Source: Trichoderma breve
Lineage: Eukaryota; Ascomycota; Sordariomycetes; Hypocreales; Hypocreaceae
Length of the DNA stretch: 64,000 nucleotides
Assembly (NCBI RefSeq): GCF_028502605.1
Contig: NC_079232.1
Location: forward strand, 2,480,001 to 2,544,000
Direction: 5' to 3'
In this document: positions 13,401 through 24,800 of the stretch, one piece after another
How positions within the stretch are numbered: position 1 is the first letter of the stretch
Layout of the letters: each line of letters opens with the position of its first letter
The notes under the pieces: model-generated
What the model saw: the letters and a program-made list of their open reading frames with translations, nothing else
Told to the model about the DNA's origin: nothing
Databases searched by the model: none
Position numbers and translations under genes: made by a program

Positions 13401-15620
13401 ATTGGTGAGATTAGCCGTACATGAGCTAGTCGCTCCATCGGCACACTTGTAGTCTTACGGCGCAAGACTGTTGGTTCTATTTTTAATCTGCGCTGTCCCT
13501 TTTGCCATCTACAGTACATACAGTACGAAGTGGTAATGGCACAAATTCACGCGGGGATGCTCGGAGGATACAAGTCTCATGTTGATAGACACATTCGTGT
13601 CAATCAGGCTTGGCCCGCTTTCCCCCACGTTGCCGGGCCATTGCGAATGATCAAAACGCTCAAGATGAAACCTTTTTCTTGTCATGCATTCGTTTCTTAC
13701 TTATATGATCCCAGCACGTGGAGTTTGAATTTTGCACATTGGAGCGCCACATTTACATGATACAGACCGGTATATACGGATGCACACGGAGAATTACTCC
13801 CTTCGCACATACGATTAAGCCGATCTTTGCAATCTTTGCAATTCTTTGGTGGATTTTCATTTCGGTGGAACTTGATGATTATATTCGTTGCGGCCGTCAA
13901 TTTAGCATGTAGCACTCAGAGACGCGGCCGTTTCTAATGGGGACGAGTCCTGTGAATTACTCGTCGACGATATCCACCATGGAGCAGAATTGTCATCAGC
14001 GCCGTGCACAGCCCCATGTAAAAGAAGTAAAGGTCAGTTTCCCCTCCAAATATGCTGGAGCTATTGGATTATATTTCCATTTTTAATTTCCCCCAGCTTG
14101 AAGCTATTATATACTTATACATTAGACTTATATGACGATAGTGTTATTCTACAATGGCCGGCGCTGGCAGTCCGATAGTACTCGTACTGTACTTGGACCG
14201 AACTGAACCCAGCGGCCGATGTGCAACGGCTAGTAAAGTACTGCAATAAACCGCCGTATCTACATGCCGATAATCCTTCAAGCTCGAGCAGAGCAGGGGG
14301 AAACTGTGCTAATGCAATAATGTTACGACCTTTTTGATGCATAAACGCTTGAATGCCTTGAGGCCAATCAGAGCCCTTCTCATATATGTGGCTGTCAGAA
14401 CCACAGAAGGATGAAGCGGCCCTAACGCAAGCTCTGGAATGCGCGTGTAAGAGCTGCATGGACGCAAGCCAGCCATTGGCTAGTGAGCGAAAGAGCCTCT
14501 TGGATCATGCTGGTAAGCCTCGAAGCTGTACCTCCCCGAAGGAGTCTAAGGTTCGTCGAGGAATCGTCGGTGAGCCAAGCTGGCACCCAGCTTACTGTTT
14601 CATGTCGCGTGTTGGATTTTCAGCTGTGCGAAGCATGTGAGAGGAATTTTTGTGATTGATCAAGACACTTGAGCTATTGAAGCAAGGTGAGATGGATGCT
14701 GACACGAACCATTAGGCAATCTGCACCGAGACGCGTGATGGGGAATCCAGTTCGTACACTAATAATCCTCTTGAGCAAGATTGATGCTTGTTTCGTCTCG
14801 CCCATCCCGCACCACGACGTCCGGACGCCGGCAAGAATGGGTAATTGGTCATGATCCAAGTTCCTCCATGGTCCTTCTTCCCGGCGACATTCAAATGCCC
14901 GAGCCTTATTCTTCGTTCCCGGTATACTTTGCGCTAGCATCCAAGCCTGCAGTAGCAGTGGCATTGACGCCGAAGAGATTCGGGCATCGCCCAACAGCTA
15001 CGACGCTGTGCTGTCAATTAGTCACGGCCAAGCAACTGTAAATTCAGCTGGGCGGCACACACCACTTGCTAATCGATCCAAGCGCCGGCTTCCCCCTCAA
15101 TCCTCATTTCTTCTTCTAGTCAAGTTTGCGGAAGTCATCGCCGACCAAGGCAGATCGCACCGGCTCCTCTGTGGCCTTTGTGTAAGCCGGCTCCGAAGCC
15201 ATGAGTGTGTCGAGTATCAAGGGATGATCCGAGGGTAGGATTCGTGTTGCATTGTGCAGATGACGTGTAGAAGAAGTAAGTTTAAGACTAAACTAGATGA
15301 ACACTTACAACGAGGGGGATGTTTGAAGGTGCCCGGGAGCTGAAGTTTGGGGGCTATTGTATCGAATTGAGTGACCCCGTGCAGCTGCTTCGGACCCGAG
15401 CAAAGTCAAAGCTCTGTCCGAGAAGCTGTAAGCGAGGTTTGGAGTGTGTAAAAGGGAGCATCATGTGCTGAATGATGATACAAGTTATACGAGTATGTTC
15501 GTCTGATGGGTATCAAATGACACCCTCAATGTTACGACGCTGAACCATCTTGCGTTCAAACTTTCACAGCTGTAAGAATAACATGTGTGATAGCGCACAT
15601 TGCTAGCATGAAATACGATT
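7473..15620. other. 8-kb gene-poor region
   Basis: The first part is the upstream region of the membrane-protein gene, with T/C-rich stretches at 7895-7935. The rest has many short open frames on both strands but none with a recognisable domain, a credible codon pattern over its whole length, or matching splice signals. It contains scattered copies of two recurring GTAC-centred words (for example 8549-8557, 9655-9663 and 14179-14187), a triple octamer at 8734-8757 and one coding-like remnant near 12840-13020. Decayed transposons are possible, but no terminal repeats were recognised. Confidence 0.6.
8734..8757 (+). repeat. Three tandem copies of an octamer
   Basis: The octamer CCATTGAG occurs three times head to tail with no spacer. 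It lies in non-coding sequence and is probably a replication-slippage minisatellite. Confidence 0.9.
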
Positions 15621-15706
15621 GGTTCCGTGGTCTAGTTGGTTATGACATTTCGTTAACACGTTTAACGCCACCGAAAAGGTCCCCGGTTCGAGCCCGGGCG
15701 GAATCA
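15621..15706 (+). tRNA. tRNA-Val (anticodon AAC) with 12-nt intron
   Basis: The 86-nt gene folds as a standard tRNA. Its acceptor stem is GGTTCCG/CGGAATC with one G-T pair and discriminator A at 15706. The D arm is closed by GTC/GAC, the anticodon stem is TTTCG/CGAAA and the T stem is CCCGG/CCGGG around TTCGAGC. The anticodon AAC is at 15655-15657. With the usual position after base 37, the intron is 15659-15670. Internal promoter boxes are visible (A box about 15628-15639, B box GGTTCGAGCCC at 15685-15695). It is isolated from protein genes and borders the secreted-protein cluster. Confidence 0.95.
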
Positions 15707-16067
15707 CCATTTCTTTTTTTGCATCCATAGCATACGTGAGTATGTTTGGTTTCTTTTTGTCTTTCATGACTGTAGAATTGCGAGTCATCTTCTGTAGCTA
15801 AACGGCATGTTGATGGCGTGAAACAGAACGTCGAAGAAGCGTAACCTGATGTTGTAAAGCAGAATGAATCAATGATAGCTCAAGGCATATCTCACCTCTG
15901 TGGCTACTGTCAAGTAGACAGCTCGGCATAAGCTTTACAAAGTTATAACAAAAGTGTATCTATCTATAATTCCTTGTAGGGAAAATGTCCCATTTCTCCC
16001 AAGTCCATCCTTAAAACACAGAAACAAACCATCCTTCACGAGGACCGCCAAACCCTTTCATTTACAC
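15707..16067. other. Short intergenic region
   Basis: It lies between the tRNA and the stop codon of the first crystallin-like gene. It holds the Pol III terminator and otherwise nothing recognised. Confidence 0.6.
15714..15720 (+). terminator. RNA polymerase III T-run terminator
   Basis: A run of seven T lies 8 bases past the tRNA discriminator base, as expected for a Pol III gene. Confidence 0.85.
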
Positions 16068-16663
16068 TCAAGGCAAAAGCTTAGAGATCGTGCATAAAAC
16101 CGACCGAACTTTTGGGTCAGGAATGACGGTGTTGTCAAATAATGACATGGCGTCAAAGATGGCCGATGCACCCGGATTTCTGCAGTAATCGTTCCTAAGG
16201 GCAAAGTATTAGCCAAAGGTGTTTAGGGAAACAAGAACCGGGTTAGGGGATCAAGACAGGAACTTACGGGAAGAGTGTACAGGAAACATAGTAGGGGCTC
16301 GGTGGCACCTCGAGTTTCACTGAGTTCACATTACCGATACTTGCGGACTTGTTAGGACTCTGATTTGAAGAATAATTATGACCTGGAGGGGGAGGGCAGC
16401 ATACAGATTGGCGGGGAGCTGCACACAATCGTCGACTCTGTCTACGACGTAGGATTCTCCTTGGAAGTTTTGCTCGGAATAGATTGTTGCCTTTGTTAAC
16501 TTGTTAATTCTTGTCACTAGAGAATGCGTACATGTATGTGCATGTTGACAACGGCTGGGGAATCAGAGGAGAGAGGATTCACCAGTGGGCCGATGGGGAT
16601 AGTAAGGCCAACTGCAACGGTAGCAGAGGCTATAATACTTAGAAGTAGCTGACTGAGATGCAT
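16068..16663 (-). CDS. Small secreted beta/gamma-crystallin-like protein A
   Basis: Model: exons 16663-16583, 16490-16405, 16339-16268 and 16194-16068, 121 residues, intron phases 0, 2 and 2. Residues 1-19 look like a signal peptide (MHLSQLLLSIIASATVAVG). The mature part has the Greek-key signature Y-x4-F-x-G (YSEQNFQG), the run CVQLPANL, then VNSVKLEV, CTLFPNDYC and RSVLC near the end. The four cysteines are spaced x26, x7 and x29, suggesting two disulfides. The first intron is the weakest point: its donor GTGAAT is unusual and the acceptor could be at 16490 or 16499 (three codons apart, same frame). No ORF longer than about 60 codons exists here, so ordinary callers may miss it. It is a paralogue of the next two genes. 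Function is unknown; a role in the wall, competition or host contact is inference from secretion alone. Confidence 0.78.
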
Positions 16664-17436
16664 ATCTGCTGTTGAATGTGATGAGGACAAGTATATGCGA
16701 TTCTAGATATTCCAGAATATGCAAACAGGGACACTAAACCCCTTCAACCAAGAAACGGCCGTATGTGACATATATGTACCTACTGTTCTATATTTACTCT
16801 GCCAGGTGTTCTCATTCTGTGTTTCACACGCGATGTATTCTTCCATGATATTTGTGAAATAAACCAGCAAAACTTCGTGGGGGTGACAGGCCGCCAGAGA
16901 CATAGCATTGAGTGTCCGTGCCATGTATTCTCTCTTGGAATGGTCCACCAACATACTTGCTGTTTGACACTTGGCGAACGATTTGCATTTAACCTACTTC
17001 TTCCCACTCCTTGTTCTTAGTTGTACGTTTTTATTCTAGTCCACTCAACTCCATTGCTGTCACTCCAAGAAACTGGGGCGTCGGGTTTATACTAACCTCA
17101 TATTCGACAGTTGACGCATCTAAGGCCAATCAAATATAATGATTCCAGAAATATGCATAAGCTGAATACATATTAGACTCAATAGATACAGCCAATAAAT
17201 ATTAGTACATGACGTCAACGTTAAACATGTTGAAGTATGTAGCAAGTATTTATCTCTTCCACTCCATACGTCAAATACTCAGGTCGCCACCCTCAGCTCC
17301 CCCAATACCAAGCACGCGAGTTTGCCACACTCATTTTCTCTCTCAAAATAACAGTAACCGTAGGGATTAGAATCAGCTGCATAGGAATGGATGCAAAAGC
17401 CCCTTACAAGGGATGCGACAGCACGGCCGTCCGCTT
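16664..17436. other. Spacer between crystallin-like genes A and B
   Basis: This 773-base spacer, AT-rich in parts, contains the presumed promoter of gene A. No coding sequence was recognised. Confidence 0.6.
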
Positions 17437-17967
17437 CTAGCGATACTTGCAGTACACTGATCGGCTCATCGAACTTGCAAAATTCTTAGGGCTGTTGGTA
17501 TTTGCGAATAATTCGATGTGCGGAGCGGTACAATTAGCATCGCTTTCGAAGCACATGATAGTGATTAGCTACAGAAGATGAAAACACATTATTGGCCAAA
17601 TATCGAAACTCACGAGTATAAAGTGCAGACTACAGGAAACGACCCATACGTCTGTCCCGATACAACATGGCCATATCTTCCAGTCCTTGTCCATTAGCAG
17701 GTATTCATTAGGCGTAGGAATACAATATCCATAGCTTCAATTACCCATTATCTGGTAGTCTCAAGCACTCGTTGAGGGACCAAATGCCCAGCCTAGCCCC
17801 TGATAGATCTCGCCCGCTATGTAATGATGCCTTGCTCTATATTTAGTGATGATGACTATAAAAGGACGCAATTCTCTCCCATAAATTGAGGATAAACTTA
17901 CATATTCCGCAGCAGCTACAGCCCCAGATGTCGCTAGGATACATGAAAATGCCTGGGAGAGATGCAT
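17437..17967 (-). CDS. Small secreted beta/gamma-crystallin-like protein B
   Basis: Model: exons 17967-17902, 17836-17745, 17685-17614 and 17542-17437, 111 residues, intron phases 0, 2 and 2 as in A and C. Donors are GTAAGT, GTAATT and GTGAGT; acceptors are TAG, AAG and AAG, each with a CTAA[AT]-like branch site upstream. It begins MHLSQAFSC and has a hydrophobic signal peptide ending about residue 20. Aligned with A, SKASLHSGRDLSG replaces the Greek-key start (the aromatics are lost), then NECLRLPDNG, PVVCTLYSDANC and RSVYC. Cysteine spacing is x26, x7 and x26, with the first two gaps identical to A. The degraded aromatic positions suggest it is diverging or losing the fold; no stop or frameshift is present in the model. 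The choice of the two AAG acceptors rests on alignment to A and C. Confidence 0.72.
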
Positions 17968-18610
17968 AATAGCAGCTGTTTGATGGGGGTCAAAACTCAA
18001 AAAAGGAGCAATTCTAACTTGGTGGCTGTTATAATTAGGGAGATACAATGTCTTTTGCATAGGAATGCGAGATATACATACCTACAAGCGGGCTTTATAA
18101 GCTACAGTTCTTCCCATTACTCCCAATGTCTTACATGACGTTATTTTGCGGGAGATATTCACGGATAGACCAGCGAGCCATCGGGACTGAATGGCACCCG
18201 AGACACGCTATATGGAAACCCGTCGGATACTCTCATTCTTCTCCTCTCCCGCTTTCACACATCACGGTGCAAGATGATAGTTATGTAGCTCAGTGAAAAG
18301 TCTCAAGACTATGAACAGAATAGGTTGTTTGCAGAGATCGTGCAGAGATTCACTTGGCTATGTGCAAGTGATTGCACTATTAATATAGGAGAGTACACTA
18401 AATCGGTGCAATCAAGTAGACAAGTAACTGATATTCCATCATCTCTTCATCTTCTCGTAAGAATATGTCATTCCAGGAGAGTCTCATGATAAACAAACTG
18501 CCTCTCTCCCTCGTTTCAGACCCGCCAATTGGGGAAAGCAATGTCCCAATTTATCCTCAAACAGCGAGAGCCCACGTGCTGGCTATAAAACCGCCCTTCC
18601 CAGCCAGCCA
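17968..18610. other. Spacer between crystallin-like genes B and C
   Basis: This 643-base spacer holds the presumed promoter of gene B. A plus-strand TATAAAA at about 18584 has no plus-strand gene behind it, so it is not called as a promoter. Confidence 0.55.
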
Positions 18611-19174
18611 TTACTTCTGAATCTCTTTACAGAGGACAGACCGTACGTCAGTGTTGCGACGGATATTGACGGGGCTATTGGATGTAGTAACGTAGAATAT
18701 AGCAGTGCCCTCATCGCAGCTATTAGTCCTAACGATAGGAACAAGAAAAATACGTCATGTTAGCCAAGAAAAGAATGATGTCGCATATTTAGGTTGACCC
18801 ACGAATATAGAGTGCAAAACCTATTAGGGGGTGAGTTTGGCCACAGTTTCGCGGACTGCACATGGCCATATCTTTATTTGGCAAGTTAGAAATCTCAAGG
18901 GCTTGGATTCCAAGACGGTCTTGGAGAAGTACATACAGAGAGCCGGTGACTTTTACGCAGGTACTCCTGCTCCGTACATCAAATTGGTCTCCAGTCCAGC
19001 CAAGATCACGATACAGTGTTACCTTTGCAATCTCTCGTTAATATGGAAACAGTAACATTGAGCTTATACAATAAGAAATGAAAAACTAACAAGGGGAGCC
19101 ACGGGAATCTCCTCAGCGGGAGCAGCAGCGACACACGTCGCAAAAAAACAGAAGAGAAGCTTAAACAGAAGCAT
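18611..19174 (-). CDS. Small secreted beta/gamma-crystallin-like protein C
   Basis: Model: exons 19174-19091, 19022-18937, 18871-18803 and 18728-18611, 118 residues, intron phases 0, 2 and 2. The signal peptide is residues 1-18 (MLLFKLLFCFFATCVAAA). The mature protein has the cleanest motif of the three: VTLYRDLGWTGDQFDV (Y-x4-W-x-G), TCVKVTGSL, YGHVQSAKLWPNSPPNRF, CTLYSTNSC and DVRSVLCKEIQ. Cysteine spacing is x25, x7 and x28. Exon 2 is 86 bases, exactly as in gene A. Two of its acceptors are AAG. The pattern of two half-domains, each opening with a Tyr-x4 motif, fits a single beta/gamma-crystallin (two Greek key) domain. Beta/gamma-crystallin-like folds occur in microbial secreted proteins and often bind calcium; neither calcium binding nor any activity can be read here. 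Confidence 0.82.
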
Positions 19175-20106
19175 AGCTGCTGGTTCAAGAAAGAAAAAAG
19201 ATAGAGGGTTATAGTCTCAGGTTTTGTCTTCAGACAATGAAGAAAAACACGTTTGTATCGTGGGGGTAGATGCGCGAAAACAGCAAGAAAGGGGCACACG
19301 CCCTTATCCTGTATATGTATATTTATATGCATGTACTTTCGTTCATCAACCTCAACTTGCTCCTTCTTCCAAGTCATGTCTCACATTACGCTGGCTTGGG
19401 TCGGATACATCGACGACAACATGATGGGCAATGCTGCGGAGATGCAACTTCCGAGACATATTAGGTGAGAAAGCTCAGCTCCCTGCATGGATTTTGCAGC
19501 TATCTTCGTCCTCCCTTGCTAGGCAGCTCGTCTTGCACTCATCCCTCTCCCCCTTTCTTTGCGGAAGCTAGCTCAGCTTTCTCCCTTTATCTTCCGTCCT
19601 CTTATAAAAAGGGAGAAGATATATTATTATCTATGTACGAGTGGAGAAAAGCATTTAGTTCACTCTAAATATATAATTGAGAGATGAGCTCAAACATTTC
19701 GATATGGAAGCATCCTCTTGTCATTTATTCCGGCAACATCATGCCACTTTTATAGAAGCTACCGCCAACGCGTAAGAGATCAATAGCTTGTAGTACATAG
19801 ATGTGGCTTGCTTTAGAAACTACAGAGGGTCTACACGAGTTGATTCAGTCCTGGCGTTTTCAGGCTTTCATTGTGCAAATAATGGAATTCTCTGCATTGA
19901 TATGACGATGGCATCGTATAAACGATTGTATGGTATTATTTAGCAGTCAACACTGCCAACGAAATCCAACATACCAAGCGGGCGCGTTTCCCTCCTTGGC
20001 ATTGTAGCAAGCTTAAAAAGATCCATGTTATCCATCCCATTTCCTTCCCTTGACGCCGATACTATGCAGAAGCAAACCTAAGCTACCAAAGCAACATAAC
20101 CATGAA
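19175..20106. other. Region between crystallin-like gene C and F-box gene
   Basis: It contains the presumed promoter of gene C and the 3' region of the F-box gene. Open frames up to 74 codons overlap in several frames and show no family sequence. Confidence 0.55.
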
Positions 20107-21831
20107 CTATCTATCATTAGAGGGCTGGTCCTCAGTCAAAAACTCCAGCTGGGCAGACGGATCATCCACCCCTGTCAACAGATTATGGGTATACTCATTC
20201 GCCAGGCTGTTCCCGGCCGTCCACTCGTTGCGGCGCCTGTGAATCTCATTCATACCCTGACACGCCGTCTCGGCGATATAATGCAGCTCATCGAGAGTAT
20301 TTGGATTACAGTTTGTGAAGACGCCGTCGATGCTCTTCTGCCATCCTGACGTGGTGTTTTCCACGGCAGTCTGATACGCGTTGGTATCATAGTCTGTCAC
20401 TCGTACAACCCCCGGTCTGTCTGTCACTCGGTGGAGGAGATAATCTTCTCTCGAGTCTTGAGGCAAGTATTCAACAGGTTCTCCAGATGGTGTGGGAGGC
20501 TGGCAAATTCCCATGACAACTTCAACAAAACGCTGGGAGAGGCTGCGAGCGAGGCCACAAGGGTCGACGAGGTCAAATTCTGGAGTGGTATTAACGTCTT
20601 CCCTGATATAGAGGTCGTAGGCGAGGAACGACGCTCGGCAGATGCGCAGATTAGGCATGGTGCAGCGCAGCATCATGGCCATCCAGCTATCATCCTCTTC
20701 CGGCCGCTGATTAGCGATGCCAACCCACAGAACTTTTTTAGAGTTCTCATTCCAGTCGCGCGATTGCTCCGTCTTCAGGTACACTTCGTTGAGGTACAGC
20801 TCCTCCATGAGGGCTCCAAATGCTTCAGCGAATCGTTGAAACACGTCTGGAGAGATTTCCACTCGCTTCAGCTCCAGACTAGTCAGGTTTTCGAGCATGA
20901 TACGGGGAGGCGGCAGCACACGTGCTCTCCACTCATCAACGGGCATCTGGTAGAACCTCGTCTGCTTCAGTCCTCGAGGTGGTCTATCGTCATGCTCCAT
21001 GCCGATTATGCACAAGGTTACCAGGTGCTGTGCATGCTCAATAATGTTCCAGAAGCACGACCCAAACATGCTCACACGCGGCGGATCCGTTTCGTGCCGA
21101 CGGAGGGCAATCACTAGGTGCTCCAGCACGGCCACGGTGCGCATGATATTCATCACATCGCTAGGGTTCATCCAGAGGTGGCATACGGCGATATCGGTGA
21201 CATTCTCCAGTACCAAGACCTTCATAGAAGCCGAGTCTTCTTCTGGGCGCGAAGCCAACGCCTTGAAGGTATTGGCAAGGATGATGGTTGCGGCGTTGCA
21301 GTGTCGGCCGACCAGTTGGAATGGTAGGCTCAGTCGCAGCCGCTCAACCTCGCGGCAGTTGAAGAGGAGAGCCTCGATAGCATCGTAGTATTCCTGCTCG
21401 GTAAATGACATCTCGCCCATGCAGTAGAGGTTTTGGAGGGACTGGCAAAAGTCCATCATCCAAGGAACGCGAGCAAAGACTGTGTTTAGAAAGTCGACTT
21501 CCACTAGCAGACGCAGAGCCTAGTTAGCCAAGGGTATTCCCCGCTGATCAAATCTGGGAATCTTACTTTCATCGCGAAGAACCATCAAGTCGATGTAGAG
21601 GCTCTTGCAGTGATACCCAACCGTCTGCAAAGCATCGGTCCGAGGTCGGCCAAGTCGGCTGGTCTTGCTAAGGCGCGAGAATTCAAGCTCGAGGGTGCGA
21701 CATGCATAAGGCTTGAGGATCCGGTCAAAAGCTCGACACACGAGACGAAGGTCGAGGATGGAGTTCTTTGGGCCTGCTTCGACGCATTGCAGCAGAATGG
21801 CGTCGACGATCTCGGGAGGCAGGCGATTCAT
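20107..21831 (-). CDS. F-box protein, probable SCF substrate receptor
   Basis: Two exons, 21831-21567 and 21503-20107, 553 residues. The intron is phase 1 with donor GTAAGA and acceptor TAG, joining RDE to MEVDF. Residues about 1-45 are a degenerate F-box (RLPPEIVDAILLQCVEAG, then LRLVCRAFDRILKPYACRTL). The rest alternates hydrophobic segments such as NLTSLELKRVEISPDVFQRF and LRICRASFLAY in the style of the irregular leucine-rich regions seen in fungal F-box proteins. By family, the F-box binds Skp1 in an SCF ubiquitin ligase and the C-terminal part selects substrates. Such genes are numerous and fast-evolving in this group, so no specific target can be given. Confidence 0.82.
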
Positions 21832-24800
21832 CGCGTCGTCTGGTGGGTTGGAGGCGGGGGGTTGAAGGCCAGAGCGGGATGCATCTGGGCCTGGAAGGGA
21901 GGGAATGTACAGCTATAAGCGTGTAGCGGATTAGAATGAACAGCAGCTGAGTTGGCGAGTGAAGGGCTGTTGCGGCGATGGGAAATAAACAGGCTGCATA
22001 TATCGAGGCTCACTTGATTGGCGATGACATGACTTGATGCAGCTCGGGAGTCTTAGCGTCGATGGCGCTACCCAGGAGCTCGCTATCTTATCGGGGTCTT
22101 TTCTTATGTCATGACCTACCCTGGAGTTTGGTCGAGCGCGTGGGGGGCAGCATTGGAAGGATATCTTGCAGTGTATGTGATAATATGCAGCTGTTAAATG
22201 AGAGGGCATATGTAGAAGATGAACATGGTTCTTGAGTTGCAAACAGATGGTGTTGTGTAAGAATGATACAGAAAGAACAATTAAGACCTGTGAAGCCTTT
22301 TGATGGTAGATTGGCTGATTCACCTTTAGAGCAGCATTAGTATTGCACATACAATTAATACAATCGGGATCGTTATGAATAGATAGCACATGAAAATGCT
22401 CCGCAATATCAGTAGCAATCTATCGACGAACTATTAAATACGCACCGATAGTGAGTATCTACGACAATAGAAGCTTATTATGTGCAAGGCTCAAGTCAGC
22501 ATCAGCTACTGTAAAGCGCTTCAAAAAACGTTCCCCAAGCTGCAGCTCGGGAATGGCCGTTCGTTTGTACATTGTGGGGCCAGTGGCGGATGGCGGCCGC
22601 GACTAGCGGCATCTTGCAGGCGGATAAAGATAGAGAACGCTTTATCTTCACAACGGCTAAACTCCCAATCTTTATCAGGGGCAGCACCAGCCCGTCCCAT
22701 CATCTGCGTGAAACGCGCTGGCAGGTTCATCAAATAATACGCACGGGAACCGACACATGATGCTGTACGGGTTCGTCCAGTGTCACGCAGCACACAGCAG
22801 GGAAGGTGTGTCAAGGCCGTCTTTCCTCAACCTCAACCTCAACCGCGGTGCATACGATTTAGTGAGGCAAACAACGGAAATTAAACTGCCGGTGACAAAT
22901 GCCTGATAAATAAGCTGCGACAAGGCCAGCGTCGACCTCTGGCCCCGTGACCCTCTCTAGTTGGAATAAGGAGAGTGGAGAGTGAAGAAGCCGGACAGCT
23001 GGCTGCGCCCGATCTCTTACACGTATATACTCTCGTACGCAGCATGCCGAAGATACGATGAAGAAAGAGAGACATGACGAGGGCCACAAGGAGAGAAGGC
23101 AATTTGCTGGCTTAGCGAGATTTTGTCTCGAGACGAGAATCAATATTCCGTATAGCAGAGCCCGCCAGGTCGGAGCCGTGGAAAGAGGAGGCCAACCGCT
23201 CGCTCGGCTCTGAGGTGCCGGAATGAGGGACGCTTGCAAGGCGCGAAACAGCAGTGACGGCAGCAAATTTGCGGTTATCGATAGGAGCCGGCACAGGAAG
23301 CCGAATGGAATAGTATTTGATGCCAGGCACTGGTACTATGCTGTTGCATGACTGACCGCAGAAGATGTCAAAGATGATAGACATCACGATCATGCAAATG
23401 CAAATGCGTTGGTGTTGAGCGCAGGGCCACAGATACAAATGTCCAGCCACACACCCGATGGGATTGCATGCAGAGACGGCTGCTAGGACTAGGGGCAGAT
23501 CTCACCAGCTGGTGGTGTATGGAGTCATATACTATAGAGCTAGAGCCCTCGTACGAAGGTACAGTACAGGCTGAAGTGGTGCGTGGTGACTCGGTCGTGT
23601 CTCGTCTTGTCTGAATTGAGGAGGTTTCATCGGTCTCTGCGATAGGTCGTGGCCCGGGCCCCGTTAAATCCAGGGACGGCGCGCAAAGTGCCTGGTCCAA
23701 AGTACCTCAGGCCCGTGCAGATGTACCTTTGACCCCTGTCATGTATCGCCAAGTCTCTGCAAGCGTGGCCCAGGGGAAATCGGCACGAGTTGCGGGGCGC
23801 AATTGGCGTCTCTGATTGGCGAGCCCCCTCGGAGCTCACAGCTGGCTTGTGGCGGGAGCTTCCATTTTCTTCTGCCAAGGAGGGAGCTTTTTTTTCTTTC
23901 CCTTTTGCTACGGCAAACCGGCCCCAGAAGCTCAGGGTAAAGTCAAAGGGAAATGAGCGTCAGCAGTGAGGCCGTCGCAGATCAGATGGAGGATGCCGAA
24001 TTGACCCGCGGGAAAGTGTGGGCGCCGACGTTGCGTGGCTCTTTCAATATTTGGTGCGGAACCGGAGTATTTGTACTTGCACGCAGACACGCAACGGGAA
24101 CACGGCACTAACATGGCCAGGTGTTGAGTATGGACGGTCTGAAGCAGAGGAGCGCTGAAACGGCCCCCTTTGGTAACGTTGAAGCTGCCGCATAACATGC
24201 TCCCGCTCTGCGATGACACACTGGTGATGTTGAGAGCACAAGGTAAGAGTGCGCAGGAAATGAGTACGAGTACATGTCTGGCACGGAAGTATTTAGCTGT
24301 AATGCCAACGATGACGACACCGCCCTGCAGCTGAGATAGAGAAATACTTTGAGACAGAGTGCGCACTATTGTAGGTAAAGATTCTTGGCGAGGGAGCCGA
24401 CGAAGGAAGAAAAACAAAAGAAGTCCATGTCTCTGATGGTCACATGTACAGAACAAAGTAACTACAGTCCCGTACGAGGCGGAGAGGGGGTGCCACAGCT
24501 AACCTTCTTTTTATTCGTGCTGCATCGCATACTCGTACTGGACGACAGCATCGTCATTCTCGTAGCCGAGGCGGTGGCTGGAGGATAAGGTCGCTAGGGC
24601 AAAGTGATTTTCCACCGACTCTGGACTATCTCTGGACTGGGCATGGTTTAGTTGCTTTCAATGGTAGTATTGGCAGCATCACGAACTCAATTGCAAACAG
24701 CGGCGCTTCCCGTGGACAAAGTACGAGCATTAAATTCCCCCATTCCTTCTATTGCAATGCTTCACCATCCCCATCCTTATCGTGCCATCATCGCATCGTC

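Noticed and set aside
15603..15788. Minus-strand ORF with a PPGLEPGTF-like peptide
   Set aside because: This peptide type is the well-known false translation of the T-arm of a tRNA gene; the tRNA explains it.
18584..18590. Plus-strand TATAAAA
   Set aside because: No plus-strand gene lies downstream; it sits just past the stop codon of a minus-strand gene.
20431..21117. 228-codon plus-strand frame over the F-box gene
   Set aside because: It is antisense to a well-supported exon and has no domain.
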